A stretch of 64,000 nt of DNA, from NCBI GenBank assembly GCA_946480085.1, contig CAMLHZ010000011.1, forward strand, positions 62,001 through 126,000, read 5' to 3'. This DNA is from an uncultured Flavobacteriales bacterium (GTDB taxonomy: Bacteria; Bacteroidota; Bacteroidia; Flavobacteriales; Crocinitomicaceae). The notes below the pieces were generated by a model. The model was not told where the DNA came from and did not search any database. It saw only the letters and a program-made list of their open reading frames with translations. Of this stretch, positions 1-9,101 are shown piece by piece. The first letter of the stretch is position 1, and each line of letters opens with the position of its first letter. Both the position numbers and the translations under genes were made by a program.

Positions 1-34
1 ACATCAATAAGTTATTTAAGTTTCTTAACGCAAG

Positions 35-68
35 AAAAAATCCCAGCCAAAATAATGACTGGGATTTT
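35..68 (-). terminator. Intrinsic terminator of lpdA
   Basis: A 10-bp perfect stem (AAAATCCCAG at 37-46 with CTGGGATTTT at 59-68) with a 12-nt loop lies 62 bases beyond the lpdA stop. Read on the minus strand it is followed by a run of U (complement of the A-run 34-40), the pattern of a rho-independent terminator. Confidence 0.8.
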
Positions 69-103
69 AAATATGAATCCAGACTCACTCTCTTAATTAT
101 AAG

Positions 104-127
104 GTCGTCGAGCGGAGTCGAGACGAG
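104..127 (+). repeat. Dispersed TGAGCGNAGTCGARRT-type repeat, copy 1
   Basis: The stretch reads GTCGTCGAGCGGAGTCGAGA and continues CGAG. It matches at least seven other intergenic copies in this window (1674, 4759, 5429, 14266, 20953, 54633, 54692). Here it sits between the lpdA stop and the lpdA terminator hairpin rather than inside the loop. Confidence 0.6.
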
Positions 128-129
128 TC

Positions 130-1521
130 TTATAAATGAATCACTTCTCCGTATGCCGCTGCTGCAGCTTCCATCACTGCTTCAGACATTGTTGGGTGAG
201 GGTGAACTGTTTTGATCAATTCATGTCCTGTTACTTCCAACTTACGGATCGCAACGATTTCAGCAATCATTTCAGTAACGTTAGCACCAATCATGTGAGC
301 TCCTAGAAGTTCACCATATTTTGCGTCGAAGACCAATTTCACGAAACCATCTTTTGCTCCGGCAGCACTTGCTTTACCAGATGCAGAGAATGGAAACTTA
401 CCAACCTTCACTTCGAATCCAGCTTCTTTAGCCGCTTTTTCCGTCATACCAACAGAAGCAACTTCAGGAGAACAGTATGTACATCCAGGGATGTTTCCGT
501 AATCCAATGGTTCTGGATTGTGTCCGGCAATTTTCTCAACACAGATAATTCCTTCTGCAGAAGCAACGTGTGCTAACGCAGCAGTTGGAATTACGTCTCC
601 AATTGCATAGTATCCTGGGATATTCGTTTGGTAGTAATCGTTAACAATGATTCTTCCTTTGTCAACAACAATTCCTAATCCTTCTAAACCAATGTTTTCG
701 ATGTTTGCCTGAATACCAACTGCAGAAAGAACTACGTCGCATTCAATTTTCTCTTCACCTTTTTCAGTTTTCACAGTAACAACACAACCTTTTCCTTTTG
801 TATCAACTGATTCAACAGAAGCGTTTGTCATAACTGTAACACCAGCCTTCTTGAACGATTTCTCCAATTGCTTAGATACATCTTCGTCTTCGATAGGAAC
901 GATGTTCGGTAAATATTCAACAACTGTAACTTCAGTTCCAATTGCTTTGTAGAAATAAGCGAATTCAACACCAATAGCTCCAGATCCAACAACAACCATT
1001 TTCTTAGGCTGAGTTTTCAATGTCATTGCTTCGCGGTATCCAATAATTTTTTCACCATCTTGTGGCAAGTTTGGCAATTGACGAGAACGAGCTCCTGTTG
1101 CGATGATGATTCCTTTGTCAGCTGAATACTCAGTAACTGTTCCATCTTCTGCTTTTACAGAAACTTTTTTCCCCGGCATAACAGTTCCAAAACCTTTGAT
1201 AACATCGATCTTGTTTTTCTTCATCAAGAATTGAATTCCCTGACTCATTCCGTTAGCAACACCTCTTGAGCGTTCTACCATTCCACCAAATTCAGCTTTC
1301 GCGTCTTTTACTGTAATTCCGTAGTCAGCAGCATGAGAAATGTATTCAAATACATTCGCGCTTTTCAACAACGCTTTTGTAGGGATACATCCCCAGTTCA
1401 AACAAATTCCACCAAGTGCATCGCGTTCAACAACGGCAGTTTTCAATCCCAATTGTGACGCACGGATTGCTGTTACATATCCTCCGGGTCCACTTCCTAT
1501 TACAATGATATCGTAGTTCAT
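130..1521 (-). CDS. lpdA: Dihydrolipoyl dehydrogenase (E3 of 2-oxoacid dehydrogenase complexes)
   Basis: FAD flavoenzyme that reoxidises dihydrolipoamide on E2 with NAD+, shared by pyruvate and 2-oxoglutarate dehydrogenase complexes. The 463-aa protein has the usual length. Visible motifs are the N-terminal FAD-binding GSGPGG (about 9-14), the redox disulfide GGICLNWGCIPTK with Cys40 and Cys45, a second Rossmann GSGAIGVEF for NAD, the FAD-binding GDV near 310, and the C-terminal catalytic HPHPTMSE. The gene is monocistronic by layout, with its own terminator; the pyruvate dehydrogenase E1 alpha and E2 genes lie 17 kb away (18.6-20.9 kb), so E3 is not in their operon. A weak -7 box (TACATTCG) lies at 1547-1554 on the minus strand. 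Confidence 0.97.
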   Translation of the reverse strand: MNYDIIVIGSGPGGYVTAIRASQLGLKTAVVERDALGGICLNWGCIPTKALLKSANVFEYISHAADYGITVKDAKAEFGGMVERSRGVANGMSQGIQFLMKKNKIDVIKGFGTVMPGKKVSVKAEDGTVTEYSADKGIIIATGARSRQLPNLPQDGEKIIGYREAMTLKTQPKKMVVVGSGAIGVEFAYFYKAIGTEVTVVEYLPNIVPIEDEDVSKQLEKSFKKAGVTVMTNASVESVDTKGKGCVVTVKTEKGEEKIECDVVLSAVGIQANIENIGLEGLGIVVDKGRIIVNDYYQTNIPGYYAIGDVIPTAALAHVASAEGIICVEKIAGHNPEPLDYGNIPGCTYCSPEVASVGMTEKAAKEAGFEVKVGKFPFSASGKASAAGAKDGFVKLVFDAKYGELLGAHMIGANVTEMIAEIVAIRKLEVTGHELIKTVHPHPTMSEAVMEAAAAAYGEVIHL

Positions 1522-1592
1522 ATTTAGAATTCTAAATTTTCGGGTACGAATGTAATCATTTCCGTGGTAGGAGTGAATAGAACGAGATATAA

Positions 1593-1763
1593 ATTAAAAC
1601 ACATAGTCACATAGAAAATGACATAGTTTTCGCATAGTTTAAAATGTTCAAGTGTTCAAATGATTGAAAATTGGGGGCTGAGGCTCTCGAAGTCACCAAC
1701 CAATCATCTATTTATTCAAACTATGTTACTATGTGTTCGACTATGCGCCCTATGTGTTTTAAT
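1593..1763. repeat. Long imperfect inverted repeat between lpdA and the M61 peptidase
   Basis: The left arm (attaaaacacatag at 1593-1606, continuing to the catagttt words near 1644) is complementary to the right arm (ctatgtgttttaat at 1750-1763 and the aaactatg word near 1722). The arms are rich in catag/ctatg words with short mismatched spacers. The enclosed part carries a copy of the dispersed TGAGCG/AGTCGA repeat. It is not protein-coding by composition, although an open frame in phase with the downstream gene crosses it. Confidence 0.55.
1674..1697 (+). repeat. Dispersed TGAGCGNAGTCGARRT-type repeat, copy 2
   Basis: The core CTGAGGCTCTCGAAGTCACC is the same variant as the copy in the terminator loop at 14266-14286. 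It sits in the middle of the inverted repeat 1593-1763. Confidence 0.5.
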
Positions 1764-1765
1764 AC

Positions 1766-1773
1766 TAATTTTG
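1766..1773 (+). promoter_or_regulatory. Putative -7 promoter box of the M61 peptidase
   Basis: TAATTTTG fits the Bacteroidota -7 consensus TAnnTTTG. It ends 14 bases before the ATG at 1788 and supports that start rather than an upstream one. No TTG was found 19-21 bases upstream. Confidence 0.45.
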
Positions 1774-1787
1774 AAACAAAAAAAGAA

Positions 1788-3503
1788 ATGACGTTTTATC
1801 AGCTTTCCATTCAGCAACCCAACCAGCAATACATTCAATTTCAAGTAACAATGCCGACAGAAGGCGAAACTACAGTTGTTTGTTTGTCTAAATGGCGTCC
1901 TGGACGTTACGAATTGGGAAATTTTGCGAAAAATGTAAAGCGATTTAAGGTCTATTCCTCGGAAGGAAAAACGCTCAGTACAACGAAGAGAGATTCTTCT
2001 TCATGGATCGTCGAAAATGGTAGTTCGAAGGAAATTCGAATAGAATATTCTTACTACGCTGCGGAGTTGAATGCAGGATCCACTTTTTTGTCAGACAAAC
2101 AGTTGTATTCTAATCCAGTAAACTGTTTCGTTTATGCTGAAGGAAAGGAAAATGAGCCTTCGCAAGTGAAATTGAATATTCCTGAATCATGGAAAATTGC
2201 TTGTTCTATGGAGCAGAAAAATGGTTTGCTGCATGCAGCTTCTTTCCATGAATTGGCTGATTCACCATTTATCTGTTCTCCGAATTTATTGGTGAATTCT
2301 TATGAGGTTGGTGAAACCAAATTCTACATCTGGTTCAACGGATTAAATGATGTTCCATGGGAAAAAGTAATAGCAAACTTCAAAGCGTTTACGGAAACCC
2401 AAATGGCCGCGTTTATCGAGTTTCCGGTAAAGGAATATCATTTCCTCAATCAAATTGTTCCTTACAAGGCATATCACGGTGTTGAACATCAAAAGTCGAC
2501 AGTGATTTTGCTTGGACCAACTTTCGACATCTTTGGAAATGCTTACGATGATCTTTTGGGAGTAAGTTCTCATGAGTTGTATCACACATGGAACGTAAAA
2601 GCGATTCGTCCCATTGAAATGTTCCCATACAATTACCAAAAAGAGAATTTCTCGCGTTTGGGATACTTGTGTGAAGGAATTACAACCTACATGGGCGATT
2701 TACATTTGTACAAATCCGGAGTTTTCTCCTTCAAAGATTACAAGCGTGAATTGAGTGCGCAATTGCAAAAGCATTTTGATAATTCCGGTCGTTTCAACTA
2801 TTCAGTGGCCGATTCTTCCTGGGATACCTGGTTGGATGGCTATACTCCTGGAGCTCCAGGTCGTAAGGTTTCTATTTATGTCGAAGGATGCTTATTGGCA
2901 TTCGTAATGGATGTTCGTTTGTTGAAACATTCGAACGGAAAATACGGTTTGGACGAATTTATGAAGCGTTTGTACTTCAACTTTGCTTTGCAGGAAAGGG
3001 GAGTCAGCGAGCAAGATTTCAGAGATGTTTTGGTTGAGCTTGGAGGCGAAGAAATGAATGTTCTTTTAGACGATTTCGTTTACGGAACTTCACCATACGA
3101 GTCCATTCTGACCGACGCTTTTGAGACACTTGGAATTGATTTACAACATGAAGCTTCAAGTAAATATTCTCATGGTCGAATTGGAATCAAGACCGTTCCT
3201 CAGGGACATAATCATATCGTAAAAGCAATTTATCCGGGAAGTCCGGCTGATATCGGTGGAGTAGTGCTGGAAGATGAAATTATTGCAGTGAATAATCATG
3301 TGCTGAACGGAGAATTGGATGGTTGGCTAACTTATTTCGACGACGAACAAAAAGTATTGACTGTTCAGCGTGCAGGAATTTTAAGAGAATTGCATTTACC
3401 TGAAGTTCAACGTCCGTTCTACGTGGAATATACTTTTGAACGACTAGAAAATCCGAATCACAGCCAAACGAAGTTGTTTGATGTTTGGAGCGGGAAGAAG
3501 TAA
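1788..3503 (+). CDS. M61 family metallopeptidase with C-terminal PDZ domain
   Basis: Zinc aminopeptidase of the glycyl-aminopeptidase (M61) family, 571 aa. The zinc motif HELYH is at residues 262-266 (context SSHELYHTWNVKAIRP) and the third ligand Glu is about residue 296 (CEGITTYMGD). A PDZ domain follows at roughly 461-545 (GIKTVPQ...YPGSPADIGG...DEIIAVN), matching the family layout of N-terminal beta domain, catalytic domain and PDZ. The open frame extends back to 1671, but that part lies in an inverted repeat and upstream of a -7 box, so ATG 1788 was chosen. No signal peptide is visible, suggesting a cytoplasmic enzyme. The physiological substrate is unknown. Confidence 0.93.
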   Translation: MTFYQLSIQQPNQQYIQFQVTMPTEGETTVVCLSKWRPGRYELGNFAKNVKRFKVYSSEGKTLSTTKRDSSSWIVENGSSKEIRIEYSYYAAELNAGSTFLSDKQLYSNPVNCFVYAEGKENEPSQVKLNIPESWKIACSMEQKNGLLHAASFHELADSPFICSPNLLVNSYEVGETKFYIWFNGLNDVPWEKVIANFKAFTETQMAAFIEFPVKEYHFLNQIVPYKAYHGVEHQKSTVILLGPTFDIFGNAYDDLLGVSSHELYHTWNVKAIRPIEMFPYNYQKENFSRLGYLCEGITTYMGDLHLYKSGVFSFKDYKRELSAQLQKHFDNSGRFNYSVADSSWDTWLDGYTPGAPGRKVSIYVEGCLLAFVMDVRLLKHSNGKYGLDEFMKRLYFNFALQERGVSEQDFRDVLVELGGEEMNVLLDDFVYGTSPYESILTDAFETLGIDLQHEASSKYSHGRIGIKTVPQGHNHIVKAIYPGSPADIGGVVLEDEIIAVNNHVLNGELDGWLTYFDDEQKVLTVQRAGILRELHLPEVQRPFYVEYTFERLENPNHSQTKLFDVWSGKK

Positions 3504-3743
3504 GTGAATTTAAAATTCAAACCCAAAGCAGATTTTATCAGCCGAGGTTGACTATCAATTTCAATGGAAAAGTTAAAAGAGTGCCCATTTTAATCCTCTT
3601 TTCTTACGCGAATATAAAAAAAACGCATCACCCAAAAAACGCAGTTTTTTAGAAATCAGCGATTTAGGTTTTCGGATATAAATTACGGACATTAATTCTA
3701 TGTGATCTCTTATTTTACGAGGCTTTTGGGCTGATTTTATCAG
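3504..3743. other. Intergenic region with short A-rich direct repeats
   Basis: The spacer after the M61 gene holds no convincing reading frame. Two direct copies of AAAAAACGCA (around 3620-3650) and a following GTTTTTT could form a weak terminator-like hairpin near 3618-3652. Nothing else is recognised. Confidence 0.3.
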
Positions 3744-3751
3744 TAGTTTTG
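3744..3751 (+). promoter_or_regulatory. Putative -7 promoter box TAGTTTTG
   Basis: Fits TAnnTTTG; a TTTG at 3725-3728 lies 15 bases upstream, a little closer than the usual 19-21. The ATG of the next gene is at 3770, implying a very short leader. Confidence 0.5.
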
Positions 3752-3769
3752 CAGAAAATTTTTACAAAA

Positions 3770-4729
3770 ATGATCAATCAAAAACTATTTAGAATTGCTG
3801 CTGTAAGTGCAATCATGTTATTCTCCACTGCGGTGAACGCACAATTCAAATTCTCGAAAATCAATAACGCCGACATGGTTAAAACGGCACTTAAATCGGG
3901 AGATAAAGTAAACATGAACCTTAGTGCAACGGGAAATGTTGAGCAGAATTTCGTTGTTGATATTGATATCGCAGCATTCCAAAAAGCTTACAAGTACGAT
4001 GTTGTAACCGTTACTTACGAAAGAAACGATAGAATTACGTATTCATACGACCACGAATTCAAATCAATGTTGAATACAAAGAAATATGCCGGTAAAGGAA
4101 TTGTTCCGGTTTATGCTTACGACACGAAGAAATTCAAGGAAACAGATTTTAGAGTTTTGGCGAAAGACGGTATTCCATACGATGGACCAGAGGTTGTTGT
4201 TCGCAAAGTTTGTGTTTACGGTAAATACGTTACAGGAACTGAGTGGTACTTCGATGAGAATGAGAAATATCAGGAAAGAAATAAACTTTCTGAAGGTGAA
4301 TTGTTGGGAACAATCGAAATTGTTACCGTTTACAACAAAGCGCAAATTGACGAGTACAATGCGAAGCAAAACAAAATCGATTACGATAATGCAGTTTACG
4401 CTATTCAAAGTATGAATTCTGATTTCAAAAGATTTGTAACAGATAACATCAATCAACATTTGGCACCAGTAGTGGCAACTCCAATGTACATGGCACTTGC
4501 TGATGGTTTTCAGGACGTTTGGGATTCAAAGGTGAAAGCTGCACAGGCACAAATGTCAATGGAAAAATTGAATGAATCTCTTGCCGCTGTGAAAGCTTTA
4601 AGAGCAGATTTTGAAGTAATGAAAACGGTTTCCAATAAGGATAAGAACTTGTTGAAAACAATGAACAAGGAAATCAAAACCAAAACAAGTTTAGAAGATA
4701 AGTGGGCTTATATTCTTTCGAATAAGTAA
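3770..4729 (+). CDS. Exported protein of unknown function
   Basis: A 319-aa protein not assigned to a family. A signal peptide (hydrophobic AAVSAIMLFSTAVNA, cleavage after A) points to the periplasm or outer membrane. The middle part is mixed alpha/beta with many Lys/Tyr/Asp residues; the last 80 residues are charged and helical (QAQMSMEKLNESLAAVKALR), probably a coiled coil. The frame opens 21 bases earlier with a TTG, but the ATG behind a -7 box was chosen. It is followed by an intrinsic terminator, so it is probably transcribed alone. Confidence 0.85.
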   Translation: MINQKLFRIAAVSAIMLFSTAVNAQFKFSKINNADMVKTALKSGDKVNMNLSATGNVEQNFVVDIDIAAFQKAYKYDVVTVTYERNDRITYSYDHEFKSMLNTKKYAGKGIVPVYAYDTKKFKETDFRVLAKDGIPYDGPEVVVRKVCVYGKYVTGTEWYFDENEKYQERNKLSEGELLGTIEIVTVYNKAQIDEYNAKQNKIDYDNAVYAIQSMNSDFKRFVTDNINQHLAPVVATPMYMALADGFQDVWDSKVKAAQAQMSMEKLNESLAAVKALRADFEVMKTVSNKDKNLLKTMNKEIKTKTSLEDKWAYILSNK

Positions 4730-4748
4730 TCACATCCCAACATACTTT

Positions 4749-4798
4749 AAAATGCCCCGCATCTCGACTACGCTCGATGACCTGGGCATTTTTATTTT
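4749..4798 (+). terminator. Intrinsic terminator with dispersed repeat in its loop
   Basis: AAAATGCCC (4749-4757) pairs with GGGCATTTT (4784-4792), followed by TTATTTT. The loop (4758-4783) is a minus-oriented copy of the dispersed repeat; its reverse complement reads GTCATCGAGCGTAGTCGAGA. Confidence 0.75.
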
Positions 4799-4812
4799 CG
4801 TAACTTCACTTT

Positions 4813-5406
4813 ATGAAAGCAATCTATCCAATCCTTTTTAGTTCCTTTTTAATTGGAACACTCGTTTCTTGCAATATACCTAATGAACGTGATCCCGAGT
4901 TTATAAAAATGCAGGAAATGGATGCTCAACCTATTACAAAAACGGAGGTGATAGATAGTTCTGGTATCAAAAGAAACCAGAGGAAATTTCCTGATGATTT
5001 GAAAAAGATGGGGCAGGAATTGAGAAAAGAACTGAAAAGGATGAACGCTGACACGGAAGTTGAATTGTCCATGAATTTTGTTGATAGCACTTGGGATATT
5101 ACCTTTTCCAAAGTTGAAAAGGATTATTGGCGAACCATTTTTTCATTTCATGCTTTACCAGTTAGTCTTTCAAAGCAAAAACTTGATGTGCATATGAAAC
5201 AGCAGTTAATGCGCTCTTGCTTAGTTGATAAATACGCTTCAAAGAAAATGATTTACCAAAACTTTTTTCTGGAACCAGGTTGTGGAAATGTCAACAACAA
5301 GGAAGAAGAAAATATAGTTGATTGTGTATATGCCGCTTTGAAAAAACTTGGTGCTAAAGAGACAAAAAATGACTTTTTCATCGAACAAATGAATAGTAGA
5401 AAATAG
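4813..5406 (+). CDS. Putative lipoprotein of unknown function
   Basis: A 197-aa protein with a lipoprotein signal: hydrophobic stretch then LVSC with the lipidated Cys at about residue 20. The mature part is charged (KKMGQELRKELKRMN helix) and contains two further Cys near the C-terminus. No family recognised. A -7-like box TATTTTCG lies at 4793-4800 in the tail of the preceding terminator, giving a short leader. It is convergent with the T9SS cargo gene at 5476. Confidence 0.8.
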   Translation: MKAIYPILFSSFLIGTLVSCNIPNERDPEFIKMQEMDAQPITKTEVIDSSGIKRNQRKFPDDLKKMGQELRKELKRMNADTEVELSMNFVDSTWDITFSKVEKDYWRTIFSFHALPVSLSKQKLDVHMKQQLMRSCLVDKYASKKMIYQNFFLEPGCGNVNNKEEENIVDCVYAALKKLGAKETKNDFFIEQMNSRK

Positions 5407-5413
5407 TTTTAAA

Positions 5414-5464
5414 TAAAAGAAACCCACAGGTCATTGAGCGGAGTCGAGATGCGAGTTTCTTTTA
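5414..5464. terminator. Bidirectional terminator with dispersed repeat in its loop
   Basis: A perfect 10-bp stem TAAAAGAAAC (5414-5423) / GTTTCTTTTA (5455-5464) lies between convergent genes ending at 5406 and 5476. Its loop contains the dispersed repeat (GTCATTGAGCGGAGTCGAGA starting at 5430). Confidence 0.75.
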
Positions 5465-5475
5465 GTAGAGAATTA

Positions 5476-8400
5476 TTACTTTAAAAGCGTAAAATGCCCA
5501 GTTAACGTATTTTTCTTATCCGTTTCCGGATCCTTGTACCATATCGTCCAAATGTATTCGCCTTCTTTACACTTTTGTTCGTGATAGGTTCCGTCCCAAC
5601 CAAATTCTGTGTTTTTACTTTCAAACAAAACTTCTCCCCATCTGTTGTAAACAGTGAACAAATAGTTTTGAGGATCAAATCCAGCTGTAAATACTGGATT
5701 AAAGATGTTGTTGTGTTCATCACCATCTGGCGTAAATGCATTCGGAATGTAGATGATTGTTTCTCCTTTAACGACAACGCTTAACCAGGCGGTATCAGAA
5801 CAGTTTCCTGTATTGTTGGCAACAAGCATTACCTCATAATTTCCTGGTTCAGCAGGATAAGTATGTGAACCATTTACAGTAGTTGCAGTAGAACCATCAC
5901 CAAAGCTCCAAATATAGGATGTGGCGTTTGTTGATGTGTTAATCGTTTGAATATACGTATTCATTAAAGTCAACTGCTGATTGTTTAAGCTGAAACTTGC
6001 ATCAGCATATGGCAATGCACAAATGAAGTTCGATTGACTTGCTGTTGAAGTACAACCGTTTGAAGTACTTGTTAACGTTACAGTGTAACATCCTGCAGCT
6101 GTATAAGTGTGCGTTGTGGAACCTGTTTGCGTTGATGTATTTCCATCACCAAAATCCCAAATCACTGAGGAACTTGCCGGAGTGCTATTGTCCATAATCG
6201 TTGCTGTGAAAGGGACACATCCAAACGCGCTTGGTGTAGAGAAATTCACTGTTGGAACTGGATTCACCACAATAGCTGTAGTTGCAGGGACAGAACATCC
6301 GTTGCTTAACGTATAAGTAATGTTATTTGATCCTGAATTTGCCGTTGATGGCGAGAATGTTCCAGAAGCCCCATTGATAATTCCATTTCCTGACCAAACT
6401 CCACCAGCGACTGAAGCAGTAAGTGTTACCGCTCCATCATTCTGACAGAAAGGTCCAACTTGGGTAATTGTTGGTGCTTGTCCTGCTGTAACTTGAACAC
6501 TCACTGATCCGGTTACAGAACAACCAAAAGTACTTGCAGTGACGGTGTATGTCCCGGTTGCTGCAGTGGTAACGTTCGGTATAGACGGATTCTGTAAGTT
6601 GGAACTGAATGAGTTTGGACCTGTCCAACTATAGGTAGCACCAGCCGGACCGTTTGCTGTTAAGTTCAATGTTTGTCCGTCACATAAAGGTGAATTACTG
6701 TTTACATTGACAGTTGCACTCGGATTAATTGTAATGTTAAAGGTTATTGGGTTTCCAATACACGTTCCAATAGATGGAGTAACAGTAATTGTCCCGGTTA
6801 TTGGAGATGCGCCTGGATTTGTAGCTGTAAAAGTGCCAATATCCCCGGTTCCTGATCCACCCAAACCGATTGAAGTATTGGAGTTTGTCCAGTTATAGGT
6901 TACTCCTGTTGTTGGGCTTGAAAATGTGGGAACCGTAATATTTCCTGTATTACATTGAGAAATATCAGCCATTGTGCTCATGGTTGGTGTTGTTCCAACG
7001 GTAATGGTATATGTTTGAGCAGGTCCGGTACAACCTGAGAAGGTTGGAGTTAACGTGACCGTACTTGTAATCGAGTTTGCACCACCATTTGTAGCCGTAA
7101 AGGCACTTACGTTTCCATTTCCATTTGCTCCTAATCCAACTGCTGTATTTGAGTTACCCCAGGTTACAGTTGCCGTTGGAGGATTTACGGCCACCACAGT
7201 AGCCGGTGCTGCAGATCCCGAACAATAAGTTTGGTCTGCTAATGGAGTTATTGTTGGTGATGGATTTACTGTAATGTTAAATGTAGATGCCGGGCCAACA
7301 CAAGTTCCAATATTTGGAGTAACCGAAATCGTACTTGTAATAGCTGCAGCTGTATTGTTTGTTGCTGTAAATGAAGGAATATTTGTAGTTCCGGAAGCGG
7401 CGCATCCAGTTCCTGTATTGTTGTTTGTCCAATTGAAACTAGCTCCGGCTGGAGTACTTGCAAATGAATTTAAAGGAACCGTGGCACCAGCACAAACCGT
7501 GATATTTGGTTCAGGGGTAACTGTAGGCGAAGATCCAACAGTCACAGTAACCGTTCCGCTACTCGAACAACTTCCTGTAGTTCCGGTGACGGTATACGTT
7601 GTAGTAACCGAAGGTGAAGCAATTACAGTGGCGCCAGTGCCCGAAGATAGTGTAGCACTTGGTGTCCATGTATAATTGGTCGCACCAGTTGCAGTTAACG
7701 TTGCGCTTCCACCAGCACAAATTGTTTGTGGAGCCGGAGGTGTTACAGTTGCATTTGTAACAGTTATTGTTGTTGAAGATGAGGAGTTACACGGTGCGTT
7801 TCCGATTGCGTAATTAATAGTATGTGTACCAATTCCTGCTGCCGCTGGATTGAATACACCGGTTGGAGAAACTCCAGGTCCAGACCAGGTTCCCCCCATA
7901 TCTGCAGCAATAAGTTGTGTTGTTCCACCTGTAACACAGAATGGTCCAACTGGAGTGATTGCCGGGTTTGGAGGCCCTGTTTGTGCTCCAGGAAGAGGAC
8001 CAAGGCTCAATGTGAAATTATTACTTTGTGTTGAATAATCATGTACAATGATCATTAGATCCTGTCCGGCAGTAACGTTCGGAGCAGGTAATGAAGAAGT
8101 ACAAGGAAATGCACTACCAAACTGTGTACAACCTACAGCACTGGTTGCATAATTACAACCAATTTCATTAGCTGAATTCATGACAGCAGCACATGGTGCC
8201 ACTCCGTTCGGAATGTTGTAAACAACTACATCAATAAAGCCGGAACTAGCATTTCCATCTACAAGAAGGTTTAATGGTCCGGAAGAAGTAATGTGCAAAA
8301 TGATGAATCCAAATCCACTTGCATTACCAAACATACCCGTTGAACAACCTACCGGATTTGCAAAGTCTGTTGGAGGTCCGGGAGTGGTTTGATTGAAAAC

Positions 8401-8520
8401 GAATGGGCCGGCAACACCTGGTGTACAAATTGAAGTGTTTGAATTACACTGGGAATATGCATTAGAGCTTAGTACAGCTATAAGCCCTAAACTTAAAAAT
8501 ATTGCTTTAATGTGTCTCAT
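5476..8520 (-). CDS. T9SS type B cargo: large adhesin-like protein with Ig-like and PKD domains
   Basis: A 1014-aa secreted protein. A signal peptide ([16 protein letters not shown]) is followed by a Cys-rich N-terminal domain, a long series of Thr/Ser/Asn-rich Ig-like/PKD-like beta repeats of about 80 residues (recurring patterns CxGPxxTFNITV and [11 protein letters not shown]), and two clear PKD domains ([12 protein letters not shown] and [12 protein letters not shown]). The C-terminal 90 residues are the gliding motility-associated/type B sorting domain ([16 protein letters not shown]...VYNRWGE...GWDG...GEYIW). Such proteins cross the outer membrane by the T9SS and are held at or released from the surface. 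It overlaps the upstream small gene by 14 bases, so the two are likely translated together. Confidence 0.93.
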   Translation of the reverse strand: MRHIKAIFLSLGLIAVLSSNAYSQCNSNTSICTPGVAGPFVFNQTTPGPPTDFANPVGCSTGMFGNASGFGFIILHITSSGPLNLLVDGNASSGFIDVVVYNIPNGVAPCAAVMNSANEIGCNYATSAVGCTQFGSAFPCTSSLPAPNVTAGQDLMIIVHDYSTQSNNFTLSLGPLPGAQTGPPNPAITPVGPFCVTGGTTQLIAADMGGTWSGPGVSPTGVFNPAAAGIGTHTINYAIGNAPCNSSSSTTITVTNATVTPPAPQTICAGGSATLTATGATNYTWTPSATLSSGTGATVIASPSVTTTYTVTGTTGSCSSSGTVTVTVGSSPTVTPEPNITVCAGATVPLNSFASTPAGASFNWTNNNTGTGCAASGTTNIPSFTATNNTAAAITSTISVTPNIGTCVGPASTFNITVNPSPTITPLADQTYCSGSAAPATVVAVNPPTATVTWGNSNTAVGLGANGNGNVSAFTATNGGANSITSTVTLTPTFSGCTGPAQTYTITVGTTPTMSTMADISQCNTGNITVPTFSSPTTGVTYNWTNSNTSIGLGGSGTGDIGTFTATNPGASPITGTITVTPSIGTCIGNPITFNITINPSATVNVNSNSPLCDGQTLNLTANGPAGATYSWTGPNSFSSNLQNPSIPNVTTAATGTYTVTASTFGCSVTGSVSVQVTAGQAPTITQVGPFCQNDGAVTLTASVAGGVWSGNGIINGASGTFSPSTANSGSNNITYTLSNGCSVPATTAIVVNPVPTVNFSTPSAFGCVPFTATIMDNSTPASSSVIWDFGDGNTSTQTGSTTHTYTAAGCYTVTLTSTSNGCTSTASQSNFICALPYADASFSLNNQQLTLMNTYIQTINTSTNATSYIWSFGDGSTATTVNGSHTYPAEPGNYEVMLVANNTGNCSDTAWLSVVVKGETIIYIPNAFTPDGDEHNNIFNPVFTAGFDPQNYLFTVYNRWGEVLFESKNTEFGWDGTYHEQKCKEGEYIWTIWYKDPETDKKNTLTGHFTLLK

Positions 8521-8956
8521 AACCTACAAATCCGAAGTGAATAATGATATCATTAATATTCAGTGAGCTTGGCGCCTGACTAAATACTGCTGTGATCGAT
8601 TGATCAATTTCATTAAGCGTCAAACTCAAAAGTGTTGGGTTTACACTCTTAATTCTACTTTCCATGGGAGTTATCGGTTTGATAATACCTTCGGGACTAA
8701 ACAATGGAAATGTAATTGTGTTTCCTGTAACGGTAACTTGTGCTTTCGGATGATATCCCAGACTTAACAATTGTCTATCAACGGCAAGAGTGGATTCTGA
8801 CGATTGAATCAGAGATTCCCGCTGAACAAGCAGTGCATTAATTTCTTGATTGGCATCCTGACCGAAACTTGCGGAGGAGCTAAGTAGTAGCAAAAACACC
8901 GGGAAAATAATACCCAGTATTAAACGGCGAACCGATGGGGTGTAGCAGTAGATCAT
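8507..8956 (-). CDS. Small exported protein co-transcribed with a T9SS type B cargo
   Basis: A 149-aa protein without a recognised family. The N-terminus is a signal peptide ([20 protein letters not shown]). The mature part begins with a helix ([17 protein letters not shown]) followed by a predicted beta region. Its end overlaps the start of the 1014-aa cargo gene by 14 nt, indicating translational coupling and perhaps a role as partner of that cargo (inference). The start at 8956 gives a complete signal sequence. Confidence 0.75.
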   Translation of the reverse strand: MIYCYTPSVRRLILGIIFPVFLLLLSSSASFGQDANQEINALLVQRESLIQSSESTLAVDRQLLSLGYHPKAQVTVTGNTITFPLFSPEGIIKPITPMESRIKSVNPTLLSLTLNEIDQSITAVFSQAPSSLNINDIIIHFGFVGYETH

Positions 8957-9054
8957 CTAAATCTATAATTAGTAGTGCACTAATTTAACGAGAATTGTTT
9001 AAGATGGTTGTTGCTTTGTTTGTATTATAACAAGTTTATTTTGTTTTTAGCAAA

Positions 9055-9079
9055 AAAAAGACTCCAGAAGGAGTCTTTT
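9055..9079 (-). terminator. Intrinsic terminator of the TonB-dependent receptor gene
   Basis: AAAAGACTCC / GGAGTCTTTT form a 10-bp stem with a 4-nt loop 22 bases past the stop at 9102; on the minus strand a run of U follows. Confidence 0.85.
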
Positions 9080-9101
9080 GTGAAAATGTATATGAATTTT
9101 G

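Noticed and set aside
1671..1787. 39-codon upstream extension of the M61 peptidase
   Set aside because: It runs through the inverted repeat and the dispersed repeat, and the -7 box at 1766 lies inside it; the family starts at the MTFYQLSI end.
7274..7675. 133-codon plus-strand open frame inside the T9SS type B gene
   Set aside because: It is antisense to Thr/Ser/Val-rich repeats, which naturally leave Val/Pro/Ala-rich open frames on the opposite strand; no start context or family.
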